Part shown: piece by piece, positions 1-7,637 of the stretch | Numbering within the stretch: position 1 is the first letter of the stretch | Layout of the letters: every line of letters starts with the position of its first letter | Origin: Sva-07 sp031426215 | Lineage (GTDB): Bacteria > Actinomycetota > Acidimicrobiia > Acidimicrobiales > Ilumatobacteraceae | Length of the DNA: 64,000 bases | Direction: 5' to 3' | Assembly (NCBI GenBank): GCA_031426215.1 | Contig: JANPKU010000120.1 | Span: forward strand, 1-64,000 | Notes under the pieces: generated by a model | What the model was told of the DNA's origin: nothing | Databases searched by the model: none | Seen by the model: the letters and a program-made list of their open reading frames with translations, nothing else | Translations under genes and position numbers: made by a program

Positions 1-1464
1 GTCGCTTCGGCGGTGTTGATGGCGGTCCTGTTCGATCCGTCGGATCCCTCTCGCGTGTACTTCGGCACCGACACGCGCGCCCAGCAGTTGTTGGTCGGTG
101 CAGCACTTGCATGGTTGCTGCATGCCGCTCCACGGATCGGCGTCGTCGTGTCGTCGAGCCGATTCCGGATGCCGTTCGTCGTCGCCTTGGCGCTCCTGGT
201 GACGGTGGCCGTGTTCGCGCAGGACGACTCGGCCTGGCTCTATCGAGGTGGACTGCTCGTCGTCTCGGTGCTCACCGCGATCGTCGTGCTCGGCACCACG
301 ACGACCTCGGCGGGAAGCGGTCTCGCATGGCTCGGCGCAGCGCCGCTCGTCTGGATCGGACGTCGGAGTTACGGCATCTATCTGTGGCACTGGCCCGTCA
401 TCATCTTCATCGACCCGGCCACCGGCGGTGAGTTGGGCCGCTGGTCACTGGTCACGCTGACGGTGGTCGTCACGCTGGCGCTCACCGAGCTCAGCCACCG
501 TCTGATCGAGACACCGGTACGCCGATCGACCGCGCCACCGGTGCGCACCGTCGTTGCCTGGAGCGCCGGCGCACTCGCTGTCGGCCTCGTCGGATTGGTG
601 TGGCTCGTCCCACCCACGAGCCGCGATCTGGGACGATCCGACGCGTCCTTTCCGCAGCTCGACGAGCTTGCGACCCCTCCCGTCTCGCCTGCGCAGGATC
701 GGGTCACAGGCTCCACCACGGTTCCGCGAACCGATTCGTCGATCACGTCATCGTCCAGCCCGTCGGTCGAGTCCGACGGCGATACGACCGAACCACGTCG
801 CTTGTTGCTGTTCGGTGACTCGGCCGCGTTCACGCTCGCCGAGCAGTTCGAATCGTCGGCGGGTACGAACTGGGACGTCCAAGCCTTCGCCGAGTTCGGT
901 TGCCCGATCACCCCCGGTATGACGATCGATGCAGGGTCGTCCGAGCCGAACTCCGTGGACGCCGAGTGCGACGGGTGGGTGGGGTTGTGGCCCGAGTACG
1001 CCCGAATCCTGCAACCCGATGTCGTGGTCGTCATGATCGGCGCGTGGATCGTCCTCGACCATCGCATCGACGGCACCGACCTGCGATTCCCGAGCGACGC
1101 ATGGCGCGACACGGTCCGCGAGGCGATCGACGATGCCGCAACCGCCGCCGCGACGACCGGGGTTCCCGTCGTCTTCCTCGACGTTCCGTGCATGGGAGCC
1201 AATCCGGGCACGACGGGTCGCGCCGATCCCGAGCGGGTGACGGCAGTGAACGAACTGATCCGAGAGGTCGCCGTCGAACGAGACGACATGTCGGTCGAAG
1301 CGTTGTCGTCGGTGATCTGCCCGAACGGCAACGCTGAGCTCACCATCGACGGCATTCCGGCGCGCTACGACGGGGTGCACTACACACGACCCGGCGCTGC
1401 CGTCGTGTGGCCGTGGTTGTTCGACGAACTCGACCGCGAACTCGACCGCGAACTCGACCGCTGA
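1..1464 (+). CDS. Acyltransferase-3 / SGNH fusion, 5' end outside window
   Basis: This is the C-terminal part of an OafA-like integral-membrane acyltransferase fused to an extracytoplasmic SGNH esterase/acyltransferase domain; such proteins O-acylate surface glycans. The frame is open from base 1, and the visible part begins inside the membrane domain at the conserved FGTDTRAQQLLVG segment, so the start lies upstream. Several membrane helices follow, then a Ser/Thr-rich linker and an SGNH domain with the nucleophile block GDSAA (near base 820) and a terminal DGVH block (near 1372), which supply the catalytic Ser, Asp and His. The C terminus is a tandem ELDR repeat encoded by a 12-bp minisatellite. 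It is a paralogue of the acyltransferase at 11890-13047, which lacks the SGNH half. The acyl group and acceptor are unknown. Confidence 0.85.
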   Translation, partial: VASAVLMAVLFDPSDPSRVYFGTDTRAQQLLVGAALAWLLHAAPRIGVVVSSSRFRMPFVVALALLVTVAVFAQDDSAWLYRGGLLVVSVLTAIVVLGTTTTSAGSGLAWLGAAPLVWIGRRSYGIYLWHWPVIIFIDPATGGELGRWSLVTLTVVVTLALTELSHRLIETPVRRSTAPPVRTVVAWSAGALAVGLVGLVWLVPPTSRDLGRSDASFPQLDELATPPVSPAQDRVTGSTTVPRTDSSITSSSSPSVESDGDTTEPRRLLLFGDSAAFTLAEQFESSAGTNWDVQAFAEFGCPITPGMTIDAGSSEPNSVDAECDGWVGLWPEYARILQPDVVVVMIGAWIVLDHRIDGTDLRFPSDAWRDTVREAIDDAATAAATTGVPVVFLDVPCMGANPGTTGRADPERVTAVNELIREVAVERDDMSVEALSSVICPNGNAELTIDGIPARYDGVHYTRPGAAVVWPWLFDELDRELDRELDR

Positions 1465-1497
1465 CTCGACCGCTGACTCGACCGCGCACTCGATTGA
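1426..1497 (+). repeat. 12-bp tandem repeat (six units) across a stop codon
   Basis: Six 12-bp units of the form gaactcgaccgc run across the end of the acyltransferase gene. The first three encode ELDR. In the fourth and fifth units the first two bases are TG, which turns GAA into the stop codon TGA. The sixth unit is diverged. The protein length is thus set by a substitution inside a minisatellite. Confidence 0.9.
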
Positions 1498-1569
1498 CAG
1501 ATCGCCGGTCGCCCGCGGAGCCGAGTCGCTACGGCACCAGCCTGCCCGGTTGAGCGGGGCCCGCGCTGC

Positions 1570-1575
1570 TACCGT
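1570..1575 (+). promoter_or_regulatory. Predicted -10 box, leaderless start of glycan operon
   Basis: TACCGT fits the actinobacterial -10 pattern TANNNT and lies 6 bases before the GTG at 1582. Transcription would begin at or next to the start codon. No Shine-Dalgarno sequence is visible. This is the likely promoter of the coupled run that ends at 13047. Confidence 0.55.
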
Positions 1576-1581
1576 CTCGCC

Positions 1582-2847
1582 GTGCACTCACCGGTCGACA
1601 CCGCTGACCAGGGCGACCTCGCCGAATCGGGAGACGGTGCCGATCGCTCGGTTCGCTCGGTTCGCTCGGACTGGGTTCGAGCGCTCCTGGTCGGCATGGC
1701 TGCCTACGTCGTGTCGCGCCTGTGCATCCTCGCCGCAACCGGAGTCCGCGCCGCTCAGCTGGCAGTCGACGCCCGCAAGGACGGCATCGAGGAACCCACG
1801 GTGTACTCGACGATCAGCAACGTCCTCACGTCGTGGGATGGTCGCTGGTATCTGGAGCTGATCCGGCGCGGGTACCCGGACTCGATCCCGGCCGACATCA
1901 CCTACGACCAGCTCGAGGCCCGCGCCGCGTTCTTCCCGGTCTATCCGTGGACGGTGAGGGCAATCGATGTCGTCCTGCCGGGCGGCGACACGTTCGCTGC
2001 GCTGTTCGTGAACTTCGTGCTCGGTGCCGTCGCCGTCGTGCTCGTCGGGCTGCTCGCCCGTCGACTCTTCACCATCTCGGTGGCGGCGCGGGCGATGACG
2101 CTGTTCGCCATCTTCCCCGGCAGCTTCGTGCTGTCGTTCGCCTACTCCGAAGCAATGCTGATCGTGCTCGCCGCTGCATGCCTGCTGTTCCTCCTCGACG
2201 AGCGATGGTTGCTCGCCGGTCTGAGCGCAGCAGTGGCCACAGGGGCACGCCCGAACGGCATCGCGCTGGTGGCAGCGTGCGCGGTGGCGAGCGTTCTGGC
2301 CATCCGCCGTTCGCGCGACTGGTGGTCGTTGATCGCTCCTGCCCTGGCGCCGTTGGGTTTCATCGGGTTCCAGTTGTACGTCGACCGCACCGCCGGAGAG
2401 ACCGGCGCATGGTTCCGCGTCCAGCGCGAAGCATGGGCCGAGGGAACGAGCTTCGGATTCACCGCTGTCGAGAACACCTTCGGGTTCATCACGAACCCGC
2501 TCGGTTCACCCACCGATGCGCTCACTGCGCTCACCCTCGCTGCGCTGATCGGCGCCGGGTACTGCGCCTGGAAAGTGCGCTTGTCGCTCGTCCTCACGGC
2601 GTACAGCGTCGTCGTGGTGGCGTTGATGCTGGCTCCCGAGACCGTAACTGCTCGCCCGCGGTTCATGTTCACCGCGTTTCCACTGCTGATCGCCATCGCC
2701 GCCTGGTGGCCGGATCCCGACCGAGGCGACGCTGACCACCATCGTGCCAGCTGGGACCACATCGGCTGGGATCTCGTCCTCGTTCTCTGCGGCGCAGGGC
2801 TGACGGCGGTGACCGGGCTGTACGCCGTGTTCGGGGCGATCCCGTGA
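1582..2847 (+). CDS. PIG-V-type membrane mannosyltransferase
   Basis: This 421-residue polytopic protein resembles the Mannosyl_trans2 (PIG-V) GT-C family, which moves mannose from polyprenyl-phosphate-mannose onto a glycan outside the membrane. Visible signatures are a WDGRWYLELI segment in the first extracytoplasmic loop (about residue 92), the FFPVYPW motif shortly after, and FPGSFVLSFAYSEA, which matches the family's FP/YSE signature. About ten hydrophobic segments follow. The GTG start has no ribosome site but a -10 box just upstream, so it is probably leaderless. Its stop overlaps the start of the polyprenol-P-mannose synthase, which would make the donor, so the two very likely act in sequence. 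The acceptor is unknown. Confidence 0.82.
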   Translation: MHSPVDTADQGDLAESGDGADRSVRSVRSDWVRALLVGMAAYVVSRLCILAATGVRAAQLAVDARKDGIEEPTVYSTISNVLTSWDGRWYLELIRRGYPDSIPADITYDQLEARAAFFPVYPWTVRAIDVVLPGGDTFAALFVNFVLGAVAVVLVGLLARRLFTISVAARAMTLFAIFPGSFVLSFAYSEAMLIVLAAACLLFLLDERWLLAGLSAAVATGARPNGIALVAACAVASVLAIRRSRDWWSLIAPALAPLGFIGFQLYVDRTAGETGAWFRVQREAWAEGTSFGFTAVENTFGFITNPLGSPTDALTALTLAALIGAGYCAWKVRLSLVLTAYSVVVVALMLAPETVTARPRFMFTAFPLLIAIAAWWPDPDRGDADHHRASWDHIGWDLVLVLCGAGLTAVTGLYAVFGAIP

Positions 2848-3614
2848 TCGCCCGCACGCTCGTCGTCGTTCCCACCCACAACGAGGAAGCGAACATCACG
2901 ACGTTGCTCGGGCAACTCCACGTCAGCGTGCCCGACGCAGACGTGCTCGTCATCGATGACGCGTCGACCGACGCCACTCGCCGACTCGTCCGTGAGCGCA
3001 TGGACGGCACCGATCACCTGCGCCTCGTCGAACGGCCCGACAAGCGCGGGCTCGGTGACGCATACCGGGAAGCGTTCCGGATCGGCATCGCCGACGGCTA
3101 CGACCTGCTGGTCCAGATCGATGCCGACCTCTCGCACGACCCGTCCGCTCTCCCGCTGATGCTCGCAGTCGCCGACCAGGGCATCGCCGTGGTGATCGGA
3201 TCGCGATACATCCCCGGCGGCACCGTGACCGGATGGCCACGGCGCAGGACCTGGCTGTCGCGTTGGGCCAACCGGTACGTCGCCGTGATGCTCGGCCTCG
3301 CGGTGAACGACGCCACTGCCGGCTATCGGGTGTATCGCACCGAGTCGCTCGACGTCGTCGGTCTCGACGATCTCCAGGCCAGTGGATACGGCTTCCAGGT
3401 CGAGATGACGTATCGAGCAGTGCGGGCCGGGCTGGCCGTGGTCGAGATCCCCATCGCCTTCCGCGACCGAATCGCCGGCCAGTCGAAGATGGACCGCCGG
3501 GTGGTCATCGAGGCGTTCCGTCTGGTCACCGCCTGGGGTATCCGCGATCTCGTGTCGCTTCGTCGTCGTCGTCGCGCGTACCGCACGTCGGACACCGCCA
3601 CCGACACGCTGTGA
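2844..3614 (+). CDS. Polyprenol-phosphate mannose synthase (GT2, Dpm1/Ppm1-like)
   Basis: A 256-residue GT2 enzyme predicted to transfer mannose from GDP-mannose to polyprenyl phosphate on the cytoplasmic face. It begins with VVVPTHNEEANI, has the IDDAST nucleotide-binding strand, the catalytic/metal DAD at residues 93-95 (QIDADLSHDP), the IGSRYIPGG segment and the GQSKMD segment typical of Dpm1 synthases. No C-terminal membrane domain is present, as in the short soluble class. The GTG overlaps the stop of the PIG-V-like gene (GTGA), so the two are translationally coupled. A second synthase of the same type is encoded at 21309-22034; they may serve different sugars or pathways. Mannose specificity is inferred from family and neighbour. 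Confidence 0.86.
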   Translation: MIARTLVVVPTHNEEANITTLLGQLHVSVPDADVLVIDDASTDATRRLVRERMDGTDHLRLVERPDKRGLGDAYREAFRIGIADGYDLLVQIDADLSHDPSALPLMLAVADQGIAVVIGSRYIPGGTVTGWPRRRTWLSRWANRYVAVMLGLAVNDATAGYRVYRTESLDVVGLDDLQASGYGFQVEMTYRAVRAGLAVVEIPIAFRDRIAGQSKMDRRVVIEAFRLVTAWGIRDLVSLRRRRRAYRTSDTATDTL

Positions 3615-3982
3615 TGTCCGTTGCTACCATTGCCCCGCTGATGTCCCGTCCCGCTGCCTTCACGTCGCCTGTGGGACGCTTCGCCGATTCGCTGCTCGCC
3701 CGAGACCTCCCACAGCTCGGCGACGCCAGGCGACGTGAGGTGGTCGACTTCGTCGAACGCCGTGTCGACTCACTCCCGTCGGTGACCAAGCTGGGCGTGG
3801 TGATCATCAGCCGCGCCATCGACCTGGTTCGACGACTCGGTGGCACCGAGCGCATGCTCGACGTGGCCACAGGAATCCGGTTGCCCCTGCTGTCGGAGTA
3901 CCCCAGGCTCGTCCGTTCGCTCGGGTACACGTTCGTGTGGGAGACCTGGCCCGACACCACGCAAGACGGTGGCGAGCCGTGA
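3614..3982 (+). CDS. Small conserved-context protein of unknown function
   Basis: This 122-residue protein is not recognised. It is mainly helical by composition, with charged and hydrophobic stretches (LLARDLPQLGDARRREVVDF, then VVIISRAIDLVRRLGG) and a Trp/Tyr-rich end (FVWETWPDT). No cysteine pair, signal peptide or clear membrane helix is seen. It sits between the polyprenol-P-mannose synthase (TGATG overlap) and the GMC oxidoreductase (GTGA overlap), so it may be an accessory subunit of the oxidoreductase, by analogy with GMC dehydrogenases that have small partners. A TACCAT box at 3625-3630 lies ten bases before a second in-frame ATG at 3641, so a shorter, leaderless form starting there is possible. 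Confidence 0.6.
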   Translation: MSVATIAPLMSRPAAFTSPVGRFADSLLARDLPQLGDARRREVVDFVERRVDSLPSVTKLGVVIISRAIDLVRRLGGTERMLDVATGIRLPLLSEYPRLVRSLGYTFVWETWPDTTQDGGEP

Positions 3983-5490
3983 CGGTCACGACCACGAGCG
4001 CGCCCACCGACTCGACCCACATCGCGAATCCGGGCCCAGATCCGGTACGGATCGATCGCCACCACGACTGCGACGTCCTGATCATCGGATCGGGTGCCGG
4101 CGGCGCGACTACGGCGGCCACGCTCGCCGAGGCCGGCCACGACGTGCTCGTCGTCGAGGAAGGGTCGTGGATCCCACAGGGCTCGATCACGCCGTTCTCA
4201 CTCGAACAGATGGATCGCCAGTACCGCTCAGGCGGCGTCACCGTCGCACTCGGTCTGCCCTCGATCGCATACACCGAGGGTCGATGCGCAGGTGGCGGCA
4301 CCGAAGTGAACAGCGGGCTGTATCGACGCCCGCCCGGCGACACGCTGCGGCGGTGGCGCGAAGAGTACGGCATCGTCGACTTCGATGACGATGCCGTCGG
4401 GTCGATCTGCGACGAGGTCGAAGCCGCGCTCAGTGTGCAGAAAGTTCCCGGCGCACAGACCGCTGCGAGCGACATCTTGCGACGTGGCGCCGATTCGCTC
4501 GGATGGCAGTACGACGAGAGCCCACGGTGGATGACCTACCCAGAAGGCGGCGCCGCCGTCGAGGGACGCCGCCAGAGCATGACCGAGACCTACCTGCCAC
4601 GTGCGATCGCCGCCGGCGCTCGCGTGCTCACCGAACTCCGCCTCGACCAACTGGTGATGCACGACAACCGGGCGCTCCGGGCCGAACTCACCTCCACCGC
4701 CGACGGCGACCGCCCGGTCACCATCAGCTTCCGTGATGTCATCGTGTGCGGTGGGGCGATCCAAACCCCCGCCATGTTGCAACGGTCGGGGCTCCGTCAT
4801 CGGATCGGGCGCACCCTTGCCGTGCACCCGACGGTGAAACTCGCGGCACGCTTCGATGGTGCGGTCAACACCCCCGGCGACGTCGCCGTGATCCAGGTGA
4901 AGGAGTTCGCCCCCGAGATCTCCTTCGGGGGCTCGGCCAGCCACCCGGGCCTCGTCGCGTTGGCCCTCGCCGACAACTGGCGCGACTTCGGTCACGCAGT
5001 CACCGCCTGGCCCGAGCTGGTCATCTACTACGCCGCCATCACCAGCCAGGGACGAGGCTGGGTGCAGGCCGTTCCCGGATTTCGTGATCCCGTCGTGACC
5101 TATCGCCTGACCCGGCGTGACCGCGACCTGCTCGGTCAGGGTCTGGCACGACTCGCACTGGTGATGCTGGAGGCCGGAGCGCTCGAGGTGTACCCGTCGT
5201 TTCGAGGTGCGCCGCTCGTGCGCTCGAGAGGCGACCTCGCAGCGCTGAGCGCGTCGTTTGCTGCGAGCAAGGCGACCGTGATGACCGTGCACCTGTGCTC
5301 GACGGCGCCGATGGGAGAGGACCGACGCCGTTGCGCCACCGACAGTTTCGGCAGGGTGCACGACATCGAGAACGTGTACGTGAACGATGCAGCGTTGCTG
5401 CCGGACGCTCCGGGCGTCAACCCCCAAGCCTCGGTGATGGCGGTCGCCATCCGCAACGCCCGTCGATTCGCCGACGCAAAGGCCGGCTGA
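3979..5490 (+). CDS. GMC-family FAD-dependent oxidoreductase
   Basis: A 503-residue flavoprotein of the glucose-methanol-choline family, which oxidises alcohol or sugar hydroxyls. The Rossmann FAD motif GSGAGG is at residues 37-42, followed by VVEEG for the ribose. A substrate/FAD loop with GGGTEVNSGLYRRP follows. The C terminus has HLCSTAPMG (catalytic His region) and APGVNPQASVMA, the usual end of GMC enzymes. No signal peptide or haem motif is visible. The GTG at 3979 is preferred over upstream starts because it gives the GTGA overlap seen throughout this run and removes an Arg-rich stretch. Lying between polyprenyl-sugar and epimerase genes, it may oxidise a glycan, nucleotide-sugar or polyprenol substrate; none can be named. 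Confidence 0.85.
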   Translation: MTVTTTSAPTDSTHIANPGPDPVRIDRHHDCDVLIIGSGAGGATTAATLAEAGHDVLVVEEGSWIPQGSITPFSLEQMDRQYRSGGVTVALGLPSIAYTEGRCAGGGTEVNSGLYRRPPGDTLRRWREEYGIVDFDDDAVGSICDEVEAALSVQKVPGAQTAASDILRRGADSLGWQYDESPRWMTYPEGGAAVEGRRQSMTETYLPRAIAAGARVLTELRLDQLVMHDNRALRAELTSTADGDRPVTISFRDVIVCGGAIQTPAMLQRSGLRHRIGRTLAVHPTVKLAARFDGAVNTPGDVAVIQVKEFAPEISFGGSASHPGLVALALADNWRDFGHAVTAWPELVIYYAAITSQGRGWVQAVPGFRDPVVTYRLTRRDRDLLGQGLARLALVMLEAGALEVYPSFRGAPLVRSRGDLAALSASFAASKATVMTVHLCSTAPMGEDRRRCATDSFGRVHDIENVYVNDAALLPDAPGVNPQASVMAVAIRNARRFADAKAG

Positions 5491-5492
5491 GG

Positions 5493-6557
5493 GTGACCGG
5501 ATCCACGCCGATGCACGACGCTCCCGACACCACCGTGATCACGGGGGCGGCCGGCTGGCTCGGCACGGGACTCGTGAGCGCGTTCACCACCGGCGACCAT
5601 CAGCGCAACGGTCGACTCCGGCTGCTGGTACGAGACACGACCGAAGCGGCGCACGTCGAGTCGGTGACGACTGGTTCGCACGACCGAGTCGAGGTGGTCG
5701 TCGGCGACGTCACCGACACCGCCGACGTCGGGCGACTGTTCGCCGATCTGGGCGGGATCGTCGACGTCATCCACACCGCCGGCGTCATCCACCCCAGCAC
5801 GGTTGCCGAGTTCGATGCCATCAACCATCGCGGCACCGCCAACGTGCTGGGCGCGGCCGAGCAGGTCGATGTCCGCCGTTTCGTGCACGTGTCGTCGAAC
5901 AGCCCCTTCGGGACGAACCCGTCACGCTCCGACACGTTCCGCAACGATGAGCCGTACCACCCGTACCTCGGCTACGGCGACTCCAAGATGCAGGCCGAAC
6001 TCCGTGTGCTCGAAGCGGTCGATCGCGGGCTCGATGCCGTGATGGTGCGCCCACCATGGTTCTACGGTCCGCACCAGCCCGCCCGCCAGTCCACCTTCTT
6101 CACCTTGGTGCGCACGGGGAGATTCCCCGTGCTCGGCGATGGGGGTCAACGTCGTTCGATGTCGTACATCGACAACCTGGTGCAGGGCATCGTGCTCGCC
6201 GAACTCACCCCGACGGAAGCAGGCCTGGCCTGGTGGATCGCCGATGCCCGTGCGTACACCGTCAGCGAGATCGTCGAAACGGTCGGTGCGGCGTTGCGCG
6301 ACGAGGGATATGACGTGCGCCCCAACCGGTTTCGGCTGCCCGCATTCGCCGGCACCGTTGCCGAACGGATCGACCGGACGCTGCAAGGGACGGGACGCTA
6401 CAACCAGCAGTTCCACGTGCTCGGCGAGATGAACAAAACGATTGCGGTCGACATCTCCGCGGCGCGACGCGACCTCGGCTACCGACCCGAGATCGAATTG
6501 CACGAGGGGATGCGACGCAGTATTCGCTGGTGTCGCGAGCAAGGCATCGAACTGTGA
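5493..6557 (+). CDS. NAD-dependent epimerase/dehydratase (extended SDR)
   Basis: A 354-residue extended short-chain dehydrogenase with an N-terminal TGAAGWLG nucleotide-binding motif, HTAGV after the fourth strand, the Ser of VSSNSPFG and a YGDSK catalytic Tyr/Lys pair, then RPPWFYGP. These features fit sugar-nucleotide epimerases and 3-beta-hydroxysteroid-dehydrogenase-like reductases. It starts two bases after the GMC stop; a second in-frame ATG lies at 5511. The next gene encodes a second enzyme of the same fold, so the pair may do successive steps on one substrate. The 3' end lies in a 17-bp triplicated repeat that carries its stop codon. Substrate unknown. Confidence 0.82.
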   Translation: MTGSTPMHDAPDTTVITGAAGWLGTGLVSAFTTGDHQRNGRLRLLVRDTTEAAHVESVTTGSHDRVEVVVGDVTDTADVGRLFADLGGIVDVIHTAGVIHPSTVAEFDAINHRGTANVLGAAEQVDVRRFVHVSSNSPFGTNPSRSDTFRNDEPYHPYLGYGDSKMQAELRVLEAVDRGLDAVMVRPPWFYGPHQPARQSTFFTLVRTGRFPVLGDGGQRRSMSYIDNLVQGIVLAELTPTEAGLAWWIADARAYTVSEIVETVGAALRDEGYDVRPNRFRLPAFAGTVAERIDRTLQGTGRYNQQFHVLGEMNKTIAVDISAARRDLGYRPEIELHEGMRRSIRWCREQGIEL

Positions 6558-6593
6558 ACGGCATCGAACTGTGAACGGCATCGAACGGTGAGC
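6543..6593 (+). repeat. 17-bp triplication at a stop/start junction
   Basis: Three consecutive 17-bp units, ggcatcgaactgtgaac twice and then ggcatcgaacggtgagc, lie at 6543-6559, 6560-6576 and 6577-6593. Unit 1 contains the stop codon of the upstream epimerase and unit 3 the GTG start of the next one. Each unit contains GTGA, the stop/start overlap used elsewhere in this run, so the array looks like a duplicated coupling site. Confidence 0.92.
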
Positions 6594-7637
6594 AGCATCC
6601 TCGTCGCCGGCGGGAGCGGCTATTTCGGTTCGCTCCTCGTACGACGCCTCCTCGACGCCGGCCATCGGGTCAGGGTGTTCGACCTCCAGGACGCCGACGA
6701 CCGTCCGGTCGAGGTGGAGTTCGTCGCCGGCGACATCCGCGACGTCGACATCGTCCGCAGCGCCGTCGACGGCATCGACGTGGTGATGAACAACGTGGCC
6801 CAGGTTCCCCTGGCGCGCGACCTGCACCTGCTGCGATCGGTCAACGTCGACGGCACGCGTCGTCTCCTCGATGCGTGCGCCGACGCCGGTGTGGCCAAGG
6901 TGATCCACACGTCGTCGAGCGCCGTGTTCGGGGTGCCCGAGAGCAACCCGGTGCTGCCGAGCACCGTGCCGTCGCCGATGGAGGCCTACGGACACGCCAA
7001 GCTCGCCGCCGAGTGGGCCTGCCTCGATGCTGCTCGCCACGGCCTCGACGTGTCGATCGTGCGGCCGCGCACCATTCTCGGTCACGGCCGCCTCGGCATC
7101 TTCGGGATCCTGTTCGACTGGATCGCCGATGGCGACGACCCGATCGTGCTCGGCGACGGCACCAATCGGTACCAGTTCGTGCACTCCGACGATCTCGCCG
7201 ACGTCTGTCTGCTGGCTGCAGAGCAAGCCGGTCCCGGGATCTTCAACGTGGGTACCGACCGGTTCGCCACGATGCGCGAGACGCTGGAGGCCCTGTGTCG
7301 CCATGCGGGCACCGGTTCCGTCGTTCGGTCGGTCCCCGCCGGTCCGGCAGGCGTGGCGATGGCGGTCAGCGCACGCCTGGGCCTCACCCCGTTCGCCCCG
7401 TACCACTGGCTGATGTACTCGAAGTCGATGTGGTTCGACCTCGACCACCTCCACGAGCAACTCGGCTTCACACCGAGGTGGTCCACCGACGACATGTTCG
7501 CCCAGAGCTACGACTGGTTCGTCGCGAACCGTGACGCAGCCGACGACGAAGGAGCATCACACCACCGGCGAACGGCCCGCCAGGGCGCACTGTCGTTGGT
7601 GAAGCAAGCGTCGGGCCTGCTGCCCCGGGCGCGGTGA
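6588..7637 (+). CDS. NAD-dependent epimerase/dehydratase (extended SDR), second copy
   Basis: A 349-residue extended SDR with N-terminal AGGSGYFG, FVAGDIRD, the HTSSSAVFG serine strand and the YGHAK catalytic pair, followed by RPRTILGHGRLG. It resembles UDP-hexose 4-epimerase-like and hydroxysteroid-dehydrogenase-like enzymes. It is about the length of the preceding SDR but clearly diverged from it. The C-terminal 40 residues are basic and may contact membrane or partner. The GTG start lies in the third unit of the 17-bp array, 30 bases after the upstream stop; its own stop overlaps the AftD-like start (GTGA). A role in making or modifying the sugar used by the arabinosyltransferase is plausible but not shown. 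Confidence 0.82.
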   Translation: MSSILVAGGSGYFGSLLVRRLLDAGHRVRVFDLQDADDRPVEVEFVAGDIRDVDIVRSAVDGIDVVMNNVAQVPLARDLHLLRSVNVDGTRRLLDACADAGVAKVIHTSSSAVFGVPESNPVLPSTVPSPMEAYGHAKLAAEWACLDAARHGLDVSIVRPRTILGHGRLGIFGILFDWIADGDDPIVLGDGTNRYQFVHSDDLADVCLLAAEQAGPGIFNVGTDRFATMRETLEALCRHAGTGSVVRSVPAGPAGVAMAVSARLGLTPFAPYHWLMYSKSMWFDLDHLHEQLGFTPRWSTDDMFAQSYDWFVANRDAADDEGASHHRRTARQGALSLVKQASGLLPRAR

